This document shows positions 46,136-57,306 of a DNA stretch of 64,000 bases, piece after piece. Each line of letters starts with the position of its first letter. Within the stretch, counting starts at the first letter, position 1. Both the position numbers and the translations under genes were made by a program. Under the pieces are notes generated by a model that saw only the letters and a list, made by a program, of their open reading frames with translations, was not told the DNA's origin and made no database searches. Source of the DNA: Neurospora intermedia (taxonomy: Eukaryota; Ascomycota; Sordariomycetes; Sordariales; Sordariaceae); contig BTPP01000010.1 of assembly GCA_037102815.1 (NCBI GenBank), positions 372,001-436,000 on the forward strand, in the 5' to 3' direction.

Positions 46136-46499
46136 AGAACGTCTTAATTATTATAGTATTACTTTTATACGTTTATAAAATAGCCTAAACTATTATACCT
46201 TCGCATTACGTAATAAAATACGCTTACTATTTAAAGAACTATCTTTCAACTAATTTAAAATTGAAAAGATTTATTAAAGTAATAAACAAACAACTATTAT
46301 AGATTTAAATAACTCTTCTTAATTAGAAGATACTCTTAAATAAATTTAATTATTCCTTCAATCTATAGCCCCAACTCTAATTACTCTTCTTTTACAACTT
46401 ATACTAATACGAATAAATAATCTTTCCCCTCTTTCTTTCTACCTATATTTTATTTTTAAAAATAATTAATATAAAGTAATAGCGTACAATATTCGACAA

Positions 46500-48900
46500 T
46501 ATTAAAACAATCACTATACTTACCTACGAGTAATAAAATTATATTATCTTTATTACCTCCCTCCTTATATTTAATTACATTAAAAGAACTAATATATTCA
46601 TCCAGCGAATATTTAGCCTTTATTTACTTATAACAGGCATATTAAGACGGGCTTTATAAACTTTATTTAGTATAGGAGTTATATCTTTATATATAATATT
46701 CAACTGCCTTTTTAATACTATAGCTAACTAAGCAAAATACAACCTTAAGAGGGCAGCCTACAATCCCAACGGTATTATCGTTTATAATAATTTTAATTAC
46801 AAAGATACTATCCGTAAATTAGTTAAAGGAAAGCAAAATAAAATAGTTAACCTTACTATTACTTCTCTAATCTATTACCCCGAATTATATAGCCCTCTTT
46901 TATAATCGTCTTTCAACCGTACTTAAAAGCTTACGTACAAAATAGTAATTAATTATATATTATCCAAACGTAAAAGTACGAATATAACTATATATTAACT
47001 TATAGACTTTACTCTCAAATCGCTATTTTTCTATAAATAAAAGAGTAAATTACCCGCCTTTCCTATAATAAAGTAAATAAAATATAAAGAATCTCTGTAT
47101 TTTCAAATTAATACTATCTATAAGGACGAAAGGAAATTTAAAGGTATTTACTATATCTATAAAGAACTTTAGAATAACCGGCTTAAATTTAATAAATTAG
47201 AATTAATATAGCGCTTAATTCTTATCTATAGTAATTAGAAGACTATATCTTTTATTAAACGTATCCAACATTATAAATTAGAAGTAAATAAACAATAGGA
47301 GTAAAAGAAATAAATATTTTCTATTCCTACTCTTTTCTACGTCGAAATTAACTATATTAAAATATTATTCTAATATTTTTAAAATACTAAGAAAGATACT
47401 CCCTTTTCTACTACTACTATTTCTTCTAACGTCTTCTTCTTTTAACGATTAAAAAACATTAAAAAAGAAAATATCAAATACTATTAAACTATACCTCTCA
47501 TTATATATAACTTCACTACGAGAATCCTTACCTTCGTTATTAACGAACTTATTTAATACAAAAGTCTCGAAAATCTTATAATCGATAGTATTAAAGAAAA
47601 AATATACAAGGTTTTTAATAATAATAAGTACGAATATAATTTAAAATAAATACTAGACCGTATTTGGGATATAGTTTTCTCTATATATAATTAGATTAGT
47701 AAATATCTAAATACAAATTAGAATATCGATATTAATATTAATACCGTTAGCGGGGAGAACCCCACACCAGAAACACAGGGATCCACTTCAACCTCATTAT
47801 ATACAAAAATCGATATTAAATTCCGAAGCTATTATAAATTGATATAAATAGTCTCAATCCTTCTCTCGCTATACGAAACTATTAGGGCTAATAATTATAG
47901 GTTTCTTCGAAATATTATTCCTATTTTACCTATTATTTTCTATAGCAATAGATTATAGAATTATAACCCTAAAATACTCTACTTTACTTAGTTACTATAC
48001 AATAATATATTAAATTATAGCTTTAGAAATACTATTCTTAAAGGTAGTTTAATTTATTCGGTTACTACTAGAAGTAAGTACAAGCCGATTAATCTTATAC
48101 TTAAATATTAGAACAAAGTATATACTATTAACATTAAATACAATAAGAACTCTACGCACAATATCGAAGCTATACTTACTCGCCTTACTTTAAACTCTAA
48201 TATCCTTACTATTATTCGAAAAGGTACTAAAGGACTATAAAACTATATTAACAAAAGCACTTATACTTATAGAGACTTATTTACTAATATTATTTTATAT
48301 ACACTCAAATTATATAATAATAGCATAACAAGAAGGAAGATAGAATAAAGTCCTAATATATTTAATATACTAAATATTTACTATTTAGAATAATAGAACT
48401 TAATAGAGAAATTAGGAGATTGGAATAATATTATCCCCTTCCCTATTAACATTACTAACTAATAGTATATACCCAATATTACTAAATTTACTACCTAAAA
48501 TAGAAATATAAATTATAGTAAAAAAGGAGGACGGCTTTTTAACGATAGAGCTAAAGATCTTTAGAATTTCGATATTAAGGATATATATAATAAAAATAAA
48601 TAGTAAAATCTTAAAGTTCTATAATATATCTATAGTATAATTGTAATTATTATATATAAAAGTAGTAAAAGTCTAAAGAAAGAATAAGAAATTAATAAAA
48701 AAAAAAAATAAAAAGAAAGGAGTTCAACTCGACTTATTCCGCGTACCCTAATCGAATACCTTATAATATACCCTTTTATAAAATAACTATTAATAGTACC
48801 GAAAAATAGTACGTCTTATAGCGGTCTTACATCTCCTATTTCCCTAGAACAGCTACACACACAATCAATACCAAAATTTAAAAATAAAAAGGATCTAAGA
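46500..48900 (+). pseudogene. RIP-mutated relict resembling DUF6589 proteins
   Basis: A single + frame can be followed for about 2 kb through many TAA/TAG stops. Segments resembling, from memory, the fungal family DUF6589 include PNGIIVYNNFNYKDTIRKLV (near 46755-46815; family pattern VYDNFN, the Asp being Asn here), IPTLFYVEINYIKIL (near 47320-47370), and a C-terminal block around INLILKY (near 48085). The family's function is unknown and members are often multicopy. The 5' part is probably split off by element A: sequence at about 29100-29805 would be contiguous with 46141 before that insertion. Boundaries are approximate, and the family call needs a profile search. Confidence 0.55.
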
Positions 48901-49544
48901 GACATTAATAATATAATAATTAAACGTTTAAAGAGAAAAACAAATTACTAGCAAGGAATTAAACGCGAAAGCTCTCTATACACTTACATTAATAGTAGTA
49001 AAAACGTCCTCTATACTACTATACTACAAGCATCCCTATAGTACCCCCGGAGGGGCTAATAATAGTAAGGTAATTAAAAATAGACTATATAAGCTAATTA
49101 GAGCGTTTTAAGAGTATTTACAAAGTGTAGGAGGATTATTAAATATAATAATAACTATCTCTCGTTAAAAGGGTTAAATTTAATAATACTTTAACTAGTA
49201 TTGTACCTCTGAATCTAAATCTAAATTGCTAAGCATCTTCCCGTTTTAGCATTTTAGTATACAGTTCAAATTTCTAATATATAAATTAAAAATAATAAAT
49301 AATAATATATAGATATTTATATTATATTTATCTTTTATAAATTAGTAATCCCTAAATAAGAGTCCTAAATTGCTTCTTCTTTCCTTTTCCTCTATTTACT
49401 AACAGTAATACTTAAGCGGATAATAATAAGACTACTTCTAACCTATACCTATATAATACAACCGTTTAATACACAAATTACAATAGAGTATCTTTAAAAA
49501 GTATATATAGTCTCTCTACCTCTTACTACTTTAAATTATAACAA

Positions 49545-52000
49545 AGAGTCTTTAGTAGCGATCTAGTAAACTCTTTAATACGCTAGTCGGTATCTTTCCA
49601 ACCTTTTTATTATAATATTACTACTACCGTAGCTATCTCTACCTAAATTTCTACCTTATATTAAACCTTATTATTACCTACTTTTTTTTATTCGTCACAC
49701 TTTAGAGAATTACGTAGGAAATCTTTAATTGGAAGAAATAGTTCTTTAATTTAAGGAATAATTATAGTAATAGTAGCTCGATTTAATATATTAACTAAAA
49801 AAGAAGTAGGGCGAATAAGAGTCCAAAACTAAATTATTTAGTGTGGGTATAGAGTAGGCCGGTCCTTTTCCTAATTTTTATTAACTTTAACTACTAATAA
49901 TAAATAAAATCTAATAAGAGTATCGCTATACTCTTCTTTATACTCCTATTATTATATAGTAGGGAGTTTCTCTTTTAAACTATTAAAATCTTTGAATAGG
50001 AGCTCCTTATTACGGCGAATAAACGTATTAATAAAAAGACGAACTACTATATATTATAGTTTGGTCGATATTAATATTTCCAGTGTAATTTTGAATATAG
50101 TATTAGGTACAAAATTCTAAGCCTTTTCTTTATACTAATTATTAAGATACTTGAATACTATATTTACTAAAGTACTAGCTAAAAGTTTATTAAATATTCT
50201 ATCCCTATTTTCCGCCCGTATTAGTATTAATAGGATCCGTCTAAATACCGGCGTATAAGTACTACTATTATAATATTGACCATTAGGTATAAGATGCTTA
50301 TATTCTAGGTTTTTATTATAAGGCTCTTAAAGATAATTGAGGGTAGCCTTACGAAAGTATAGCGTATTAAATTATTATATAAAAAATAGGTCGTACTTTC
50401 CTTGTAATTTTTTATTAGCTTTAGATTATTTAATTTTATATTTAAATTCGTATAATAAATACTATTCTATATCGGCGTTTAGAGATAGCTTATCTCCCGT
50501 TTTATTTAATATATTATTATTATTGCTATTACCTTCGTTATTGCTATTTAGATTATTCTTTTTATCTTTAAGTATAATAATATTTATTAATTTACTAGGT
50601 ACAGTTAGGGTATACAGCTATTTAAAGCGAGGCTATTACTATTATTTCTATTTTTTTACTAGTTATTTAGACTATTTATTATTGGATCTTAAATAATTAA
50701 AAGCCTAAAAGGGTATAAAGAAGTAAACCTTCCCCTACTTTCCTTTAAGATTATTACGCATCGCTCTTCTAAAGTATTACTATATATTTAGAATATTTAG
50801 AATAGGAGGTATATTAAACTATATAATTCTCTTAATATTTAGAAGGTCTATTCCTATTCCTAATAATACTATTATTAAGTATATACGGCAATCTATCGAT
50901 TTAGAGGTAAAATCCTTATAAATAATATTTTTGTCCGTTAGACGAATTAAAAAATCGTATAATTATACAACCTTACGCTCCAAATCCTTATTAAACTTAT
51001 ATTATATATATAGGTAATTAATAAATATATGCCGTACTTTAGTAAAGTAGTTATAATTATTAATATAAATAATAGTTTTAGGTATTTATCGACAAATTAA
51101 TAATATAGTACCCTCAATTAAAAAGTATAGTCGACGGTAATTATGAAAATAATTATAGAAAAGAGGCTAAATAATAATGGAGATCTCTAGCCGGTCTACT
51201 AATATTCTAATAATTTTTAAATTCCGGGTATTAAACCCTACTTTTTTAATAATAAAATTTTAGTAGACTTTAGCTAATATAGTTATATAGCCGAACTAAA
51301 GTATATACTTAAATAGAAAAGGACGTAAAGTATATAAGTACTAAAACTCTTATTGAAAATCGCGCTATTCTAATATATAATATAGTTCGTTAATAGTAAA
51401 AAGACTAATTTTAGGGTAAAAATTAAATAATTTTAATATAGCTTTAAAAGGGGGATTAATAGTAAACTCTAAGCTAAATAGTATATAAATATAATTTCTA
51501 ATAGCGATTTACTCCTATATTTTCTTATTCTATTATTTAATTAATATATTATTTTGTAAAAATAAGGCTAATATATACCTAAAGAATTATATTTTTATCT
51601 ATCTATACTAAATTTAATTCTAATACTTTCGTAGTAATATTATTATATTAACTTTCTCCCAATTTAATAAATAGTACAATTTATATAGTAATTTTATTAT
51701 ATAAAGTTAAAAAGGTATAAAGAATAATATTTTTATTATATTTAATTGCTGCAATTAATATTATATCCTTCTATTTAATTATTAATTGTACTACCGCTTG
51801 GATTTAATTATTGCGAAACTATCTACCTCTAATAATATCCTTTATTACTATTAATATACGCTAGGTATTAACGGGGTCGTTATTGTAATCTATAGTATTA
51901 ATTAATTAATTATTTATTTAAGGAAAAAAAATAATGCGTTGCGAATAAAAGAAAAATAGGTTCGAAGGTTAATAATAGTATAATACCTATACCTTCGAAG
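49545..52000 (-). pseudogene. RIP-mutated relict of a RecQ-like helicase
   Basis: A minus-strand frame, interrupted by TAA/TAG, runs from about 52.0 to 49.55 kb. Visible SF2 motifs: IQAVV plus a Walker A remnant AAIKYNKN (about 51724-51752); a DEAH-type box now reading NELY (51380-51391, consistent with DELH before mutation); FGYITILA (motif III-like); GIGID followed by NIKRII (about 50835-50860); and YFRRAMR (motif VI, about 50757-50776). This order is characteristic of RecQ-family helicases. A long C-terminal region follows. Catalytic residues are lost by RIP-type changes. Its multicopy ancestry is implied by RIP. It may relate to the telomere-linked RecQ helicases (TLH) known from other fungi. 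Confidence 0.7.
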
Positions 52001-52293
52001 TTTTAAAGCGTTAGGACGGAAATTAATATTATAATAATTACTTAACTTAATTATAATATTATATTAATATAAAACTTTTTTTATATTTAAGGTTATAATA
52101 TTACTTCTATAGGTTACACCGGAAAATTAATTATACTATTAAATTCGTTTTCATAAGTTTATCCTTAATATATATTTTATATTACTAGAATATTTTATTA
52201 TTATTATAATATAGTACAATCTATTTAAGCGGCCGAATAGTTTTGTATAGGCTGTATAAATATAAATCGAATTAATATACCTAGTAAACTCAA

Positions 52294-52493
52294 ACCTCTT
52301 TTTTGGGCAATCTAATTCAATACTGGAAATTACACTGAAAGAATGAATGCACGGACTATAAGCTGGAAAGATTGGAAAGATTCAATTTGAATTTCTACAG
52401 TGGGCGCGCAGCGCCCTTTCCATGTGCGCGCAGCGCACGGGCCGCAGGCCCCCTTCCCAGCGGCCGCAGGCCGCCCATGCCCAAAAAAGAGGT
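52294..52493. repeat. 200-bp structure: 16-bp inverted repeats enclosing four GCA-loop hairpins
   Basis: Perfect inverted repeats ACCTCTTTTTTGGGCA (52294-52309) and its complement (52478-52493) bound the unit. Inside, four consecutive mini-hairpins each have the loop GCA closed by C-G: GGGCGC-GCA-GCGCCC (52402-52416), GTGCGC-GCA-GCGCAC (52424-52438), GGGCC-GCA-GGCCC (52439-52451) and GCGGCC-GCA-GGCCGC (52460-52474). C(GNA)G loops are known to make exceptionally stable DNA mini-hairpins. It sits exactly at the edge of the RIP island. No clear target duplication and no coding capacity were seen. Confidence 0.85.
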
Positions 52494-54371
52494 CTGATCG
52501 CTGAGATAACAGCAGCTAAGGTGCTCAGCACGATGACCATGGGATTTTCCGATGGGCAGCACCAAATCAATAAAACAGTAGCACAGACATTTAACCATCA
52601 GCCCGCCCACGACAAACGTGGGGCTACAATTGAAAACTCGGGTTCTGTTGCCGAGAAAAGGTTACCATTCGCAGAGAACCCTTTCGTCGCGTGCACGATG
52701 TGCTGGATCTTCTCAATGACAATGATACCTTGACATTTTGACGGGTTGACTGTGTGCATTGGACGGACAAGCCAAAGTCCCCCGAGCCCACTAGGGCCCC
52801 AAATTCCTCCATTCGCGGCGTGTTCGTTGCATGACGGGCCCACGGCCAGCTTCGGTCACGAGACAAGCGGGGGCCCGGCGATAGTTAGCATCGATGCGGC
52901 GGTAGGACGCTGATCGGTGAACACCGCGGTGAGTTTTGATGGCATTTTTGCTGAAGATCCGAATGTCCCCCTTGAGCCCTAACCCCCCTCAACCCCCTAT
53001 TGATACCTCGGTGCAGTAACTTCCTCTGAAAGCGCATGCACCCGAATGTAAATAACGCTCTCTACTCGAAATACTTCTAGGTGGCCGTTCGCAATTATCT
53101 TATTTAGTATGGGTTACTATGTAACTGGTATCTGCAAATCAGATAGCAGGTATACCGGGTAACCCCCTAACATCCCTCAAAATTCCTACCTATTCTAGGG
53201 CGGCTCAGCGGCTTTGAAGGCTTGGCATTGCGCCGTAATTGCATATGACCTCTAAATGCACACAGAGTGCCGCTCCAGATAGCATGCACGAACACGGGAA
53301 GTTATTGTATGGGCTCACCTGGAGGTCGGTCCACAGAACGGCAACCCTCACCGGCTGAAGTCGGATCCGCAAAAGGTGGAATCCTGTCCGTCTCGTCATC
53401 GACTCGCGGTCGATCACGCCGGGGCTTGGGCCGTATTTTGGACGGAGACTGGAGAGCGCGTTTGAGCACTGACCAAGGGGCCAAGCTGCGTGTCAGTCCT
53501 TGAAAAGTTCTTGGCGGCTGGCAGTCCATTTTGGGTGGATTGTATGTGGGTGACTGGTGAGTTCTGTCTGCCCATCCCCATGTTTGGCTTCCAGTCCCAT
53601 TTCCCAGCGAGGTTTGGCAAACAGCGGGGCGCAACAACGACAGTGACAGTAACAGTGACAGGCTGGGGGATTTCCTGTCAATTGTCAACTGATGCATACC
53701 TCTACTCTTCTCGTCACCCTCACCCCTCTCGTTGCCCCCCGTTGTCGTTTTCGATACACTGGCATATACCTAGGTAGGTACCTAGCTTGCCGCTCAATCG
53801 AGAGTCGAGACAGGTAGTGTAGATTCGCAATCGATGATTTTCAGTGGCCGATTGCCGAGGCCGCCCGGCTCTTCGTAACGCCCTATGAGACGGTGATGGG
53901 TTGATGGCAAGTGCCGGGCCACAGCCGTTGGAGTTAGATCTACTGTGTATGTATTGCTGCCATGAGGTGATGACCCTATTGATGGCACATAGGAGAGCGC
54001 CTACGCTCGCAGCTGCTGTTCAATAAATGAATTACCCCTTTCCACCTGCCGTTGTGTTGAGACATCATCTCCTGACATTCTGGAAAGATTGTACGAGCGT
54101 GTCGTGATGAGAGCTTCAGGGTTCTAACGAATCCAGAAGCTTTAGCAAAACATTCTTGTATTATGGGTGTTGATCATCTCGAAAACACCCTTTCGACAAT
54201 CAATGGTCATGTTGCAATATGTAAGCCAAGAATAAAAATACCCTGCATCACTTACCCTAGATTGATAGTTTGACACTTGAACCGTAGGTATACAGAACTG
54301 CCGCAGCTGGAACTGGATATTTTGTGTTCCCCTTCCTGATGCAGTGTACCCTACCTTTGGGGCTGAATGGC

Positions 54372-54402
<31 letters not shown>

Positions 54403-55353
54403 GCGGTCTTCGCCGTTAGGGCCCGTGTCTTGCTCACTATCAAAAGCAACAAGCTCGCACTTCACAAGCAGATGGGTGTGTCAGCAACAGCAACAGGGTC
54501 CGACTCGTTCGGTTGCACGCAAGAGTCCGCCAGAGTCGCACTTCACCACACAAACTCGCCGTCAATCCCAACAGTTCAACCGTGAACCAAGGTCTTCGTG
54601 CTCTGTGCCGCGCGGGATTGGAGCACCAGAGGGGATGGCGGGCGCTTACACGCCGCCAGGGCCATTCAATCACGGCCTCCGATTGGGCGGTTGGCGTGAT
54701 ATGACCTGGGGCCATGCAGCCCATCAGCCTGTCTGGCATTGGCTCCAGAGATTCTTAGTAGAGAGCTCCTTTGGGGGCGGACAAGGGTAACACTGAGCTT
54801 CTGCTACCCTCATCGAGGCAGCCAAGCACATTGGTTCGACGGGTCGGTTAGTCTGCGGCCGCGGGAAGAAAGGATGGCCTCCTGCGAGCAATCATGAGGG
54901 CCGCCCTCTCCAGGGTCTTGGTTTGCTTGTCTTGCCTCTTAAATCCTGTCCCGTTCCCTCCCAAAGGTACTTGGTCAGCCTCTTTTTTTTTGGTTTTCAG
55001 CTTTTACGATTCCCTTAACCAAACATCGCCTCTTTGGAATCTGTTGTCGACTGACGTGGGGGGTGGATTGAAGGATTCAAGACAAACGACGACGACTTCT
55101 CGGGCATTCGATGTGAGCCGCTTGGGAAATTGCTGGTAGCTCAGCAACATCAAATACATCCAACATACACGGAAGATAATCGCCCGCGAACGGGTAATCA
55201 CATCAGAGCGACGACGACAATATATACGAATACCAACATCGGCCGGCAGAAGGGTTGATCATCAAGGCAAGATCGCTTATCAGACGATTCACTGTGTACT
55301 AAAGGGTATCATCTTTCGGCTTACAAAAATACAACATCACTCATATTTCCAAA
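52494..55353. other. Intergenic region with (GAT) microsatellite
   Basis: About 2.9 kb of normal-GC DNA between the island and the membrane-protein gene. No supported gene; frames of up to about 130 codons have unstructured translations. A (GAT)10 microsatellite lies at about 54372-54401. The last few hundred bases are the probable promoter and 5' leader of the membrane-protein gene. Confidence 0.55.
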
Positions 55354-56437
55354 ATGGCGGCAAAGGGATACAGACTCATTCGAAGGCCATGGCGCATGAG
55401 GCGGCCACTCTACTTTGGCATGGTTTTTGAGTTACTCGGCATCGTCGGTGTCCTCGTCCTCTTTGGAGTCCAACAACCAGACGTTTTCCGCACACAATTC
55501 TGGGAGATCGGCCATCTCATGGGATGGAACTCATCACCAAACATGATTCTCTACGCATACGCCAACCACCAACCCTTACCTACAGTGCCCTTTGTATGGT
55601 CACAACTGTAAGTGTCCCAGTACTACACGCAGTCGATGCTACAGACATAATGTCAACTGACATCGGGCAACCACACAGATTAACAGATTACAACGTCGCC
55701 ATCTCCGTCGTCTCCCTCTTCATCTTGCTCGTCAAGATGATCATGATCATCATGAAGTTCTTCTACCCGATCCTCGGTCTGATCGTCAGTCTCGGCCTCA
55801 CGGTGGTCTATACCGTCTCCGTTTATGGCCAAGCCGGGCCTGATTACGCCGACCCCGAGCACCCTAGCCCTGTGCCGTGGTACATTGCCAAGTCGTGCTC
55901 AGTCGCGAGGCCGTTCAACGCCGAGAAGAACTGCCAAATTGCCAAGGGCGCTTTTGCTGCTACCATTTACATGCTGTAGGTTAATCCATCAACCTTACTT
56001 CCTGCATGTTCCCTCCGCAGTAGTTCATTTTCGACTGACATAACTCAAACAGATTCCTCTACCTAGCAAACTTGGCCCTCTCCATCTGGTCCATGTGGCC
56101 CAACAAGATGCTCGACATGTACGACGACGACGACGACGACGACAGCAACTCGGGCGGCGAGCAAGAGAGCAAGCCCAAGGGCAAGCTGCCAATCGTCAAC
56201 GTCACTGCTCTTCACGGCGGCATTGGCATCATGAGCGGCGGCAGCCCCAGTACGGGATACTACGGAAACAAGGAGTGGGAGATGCAACCTACGCAGCAGC
56301 CTCCTACGAGCCCGAGGGCGGTGCACATGTCGGGGGCAATGGGCGGCGGTCATGGGGGTGTGGAGGCACCAATGTTTACGCCCAGGACGCAGGCTTTTCA
56401 TGCGTTGGATCGGAGGTTGCCTTTGAGGAGCGGTTGA
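55354..56437 (+). CDS. Four-TM integral membrane protein of unknown function
   Basis: Model: 55354-55607, 55679-55975, 56053-56437 (311 aa). Introns are 71 and 77 nt (GTAAGT...ACAG and GTAGGT...ACAG), both splitting a Leu codon after its second base. Four hydrophobic helices are visible: about residues 20-42 (YFGMVFELLGIVGVLVLFGV), 90-110, 114-135 (YPILGLIVSLGLTVVYTVSV) and 180-205 (after GAFAATIYML). The N-terminus is Arg-rich (RLIRRPWRMRRP), suggesting it faces the cytosol. The cytosolic tail has a seven-Asp run and Gly/Ser/Pro-rich sequence. The topology resembles fungal MARVEL-like or plasma-membrane tetraspanning proteins, but I do not recognise a family with certainty. Confidence 0.82.
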
Positions 56438-57306
56438 GGGGTCCGGGTGTTGGTGTGTGTTAGTATGTGGAACGAAGTGATGATGGCGGGTACTTATGGA
56501 TGTGCGCGTACGGGGACTGCTCAAAGTGAGCGCGTGGGGGATGAGTCTAATTTCATTGGACGAGGCCAATGATCACCTGTTTGGGTTTCCTGTTCGATCC
56601 TTGGAAGGGGATGGAAAGAACGACCTGCGAGGACGTCGGAACTGAAGTTCATCTTGCTCAGGGAAACGACGATTCTCGCGAAAGACGGGAAAAGTGCTGC
56701 TCATCGGGTGCTCTTGCCAAAAAAAAAACAAGCGTCGGCCCAAGGAGAGGGAAACTGAACATGGTCATCATCATCCGAGGCCATCTTATAGGATGGATGG
56801 AATCCTCCAATATCACCGTGGGACAGGGCAGCACAGGTATTCACAATGCGGAGGGAAGGAAGCTGGATCTTTTTGTCTCTCCAGCTACATGATACCAACA
56901 TCTTTCCCTCCACATCCCATTCATTCATCCATCATCACTGGGTCCTCTTCTTTTTTCCTTTTTCTGTCTTCTTCTTTTTCTTTTTGTACATATATACCAC
57001 GAGAAGGACTGGAACTGGATTGTATCATATTGAATGGCTTGCCTACTCGCCATGAATGCTTCAAAGCAGAAATGAAACTCAAAACAAAATAAGAGAGTCT
57101 CAATTGTTGACTGAACTACTGTATACCTTACCATCTGTGTGATTCTTGTCGCTCGTGACAGCACTTGATCACTTACCCCCCCTCCCCGAACAACATCTCC
57201 TACATACACTTTTTTCACCTTCATAATGAAAATTAAAGCCTTCAGCTCTCAAGTTCACAAAGCAAAGCCAAACAACTCAAACCCCCTCCTCTCCCAGGAA
57301 AGACTA
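56438..57306. other. Intergenic, convergent 3' ends
   Basis: Lies between the membrane-protein gene (+) and the GH79 gene (-). No gene seen. It contains a pyrimidine-rich stretch at about 56941-56985 and probably both 3' untranslated regions. Confidence 0.6.

Larger units (their letters stand above)
29030..52330. other. RIP-mutated AT-rich heterochromatin island
   Basis: Base composition drops sharply at about 29.03 kb and recovers at about 52.33 kb. The interval is rich in TpA and poor in CpA/TpG except in the LTRs and a few patches. Recognisable protein frames run through it but are riddled with stops that are almost all TAA or TAG at expected Gln codons, with Asp-to-Asn, Gly-to-Lys/Asn and His-to-Tyr changes. 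This is the signature of repeat-induced point mutation (C-to-T on either strand) described in Neurospora. By established knowledge such tracts are DNA-methylated and carry H3K9me3. No intact gene was found inside. Confidence 0.95.

Noticed and set aside
50337-50696. 119-codon plus-strand frame rich in Leu, Tyr and Phe
   Set aside because: It is the antisense of the RecQ-like relict; the apparent membrane protein is a by-product of AT-rich sequence.
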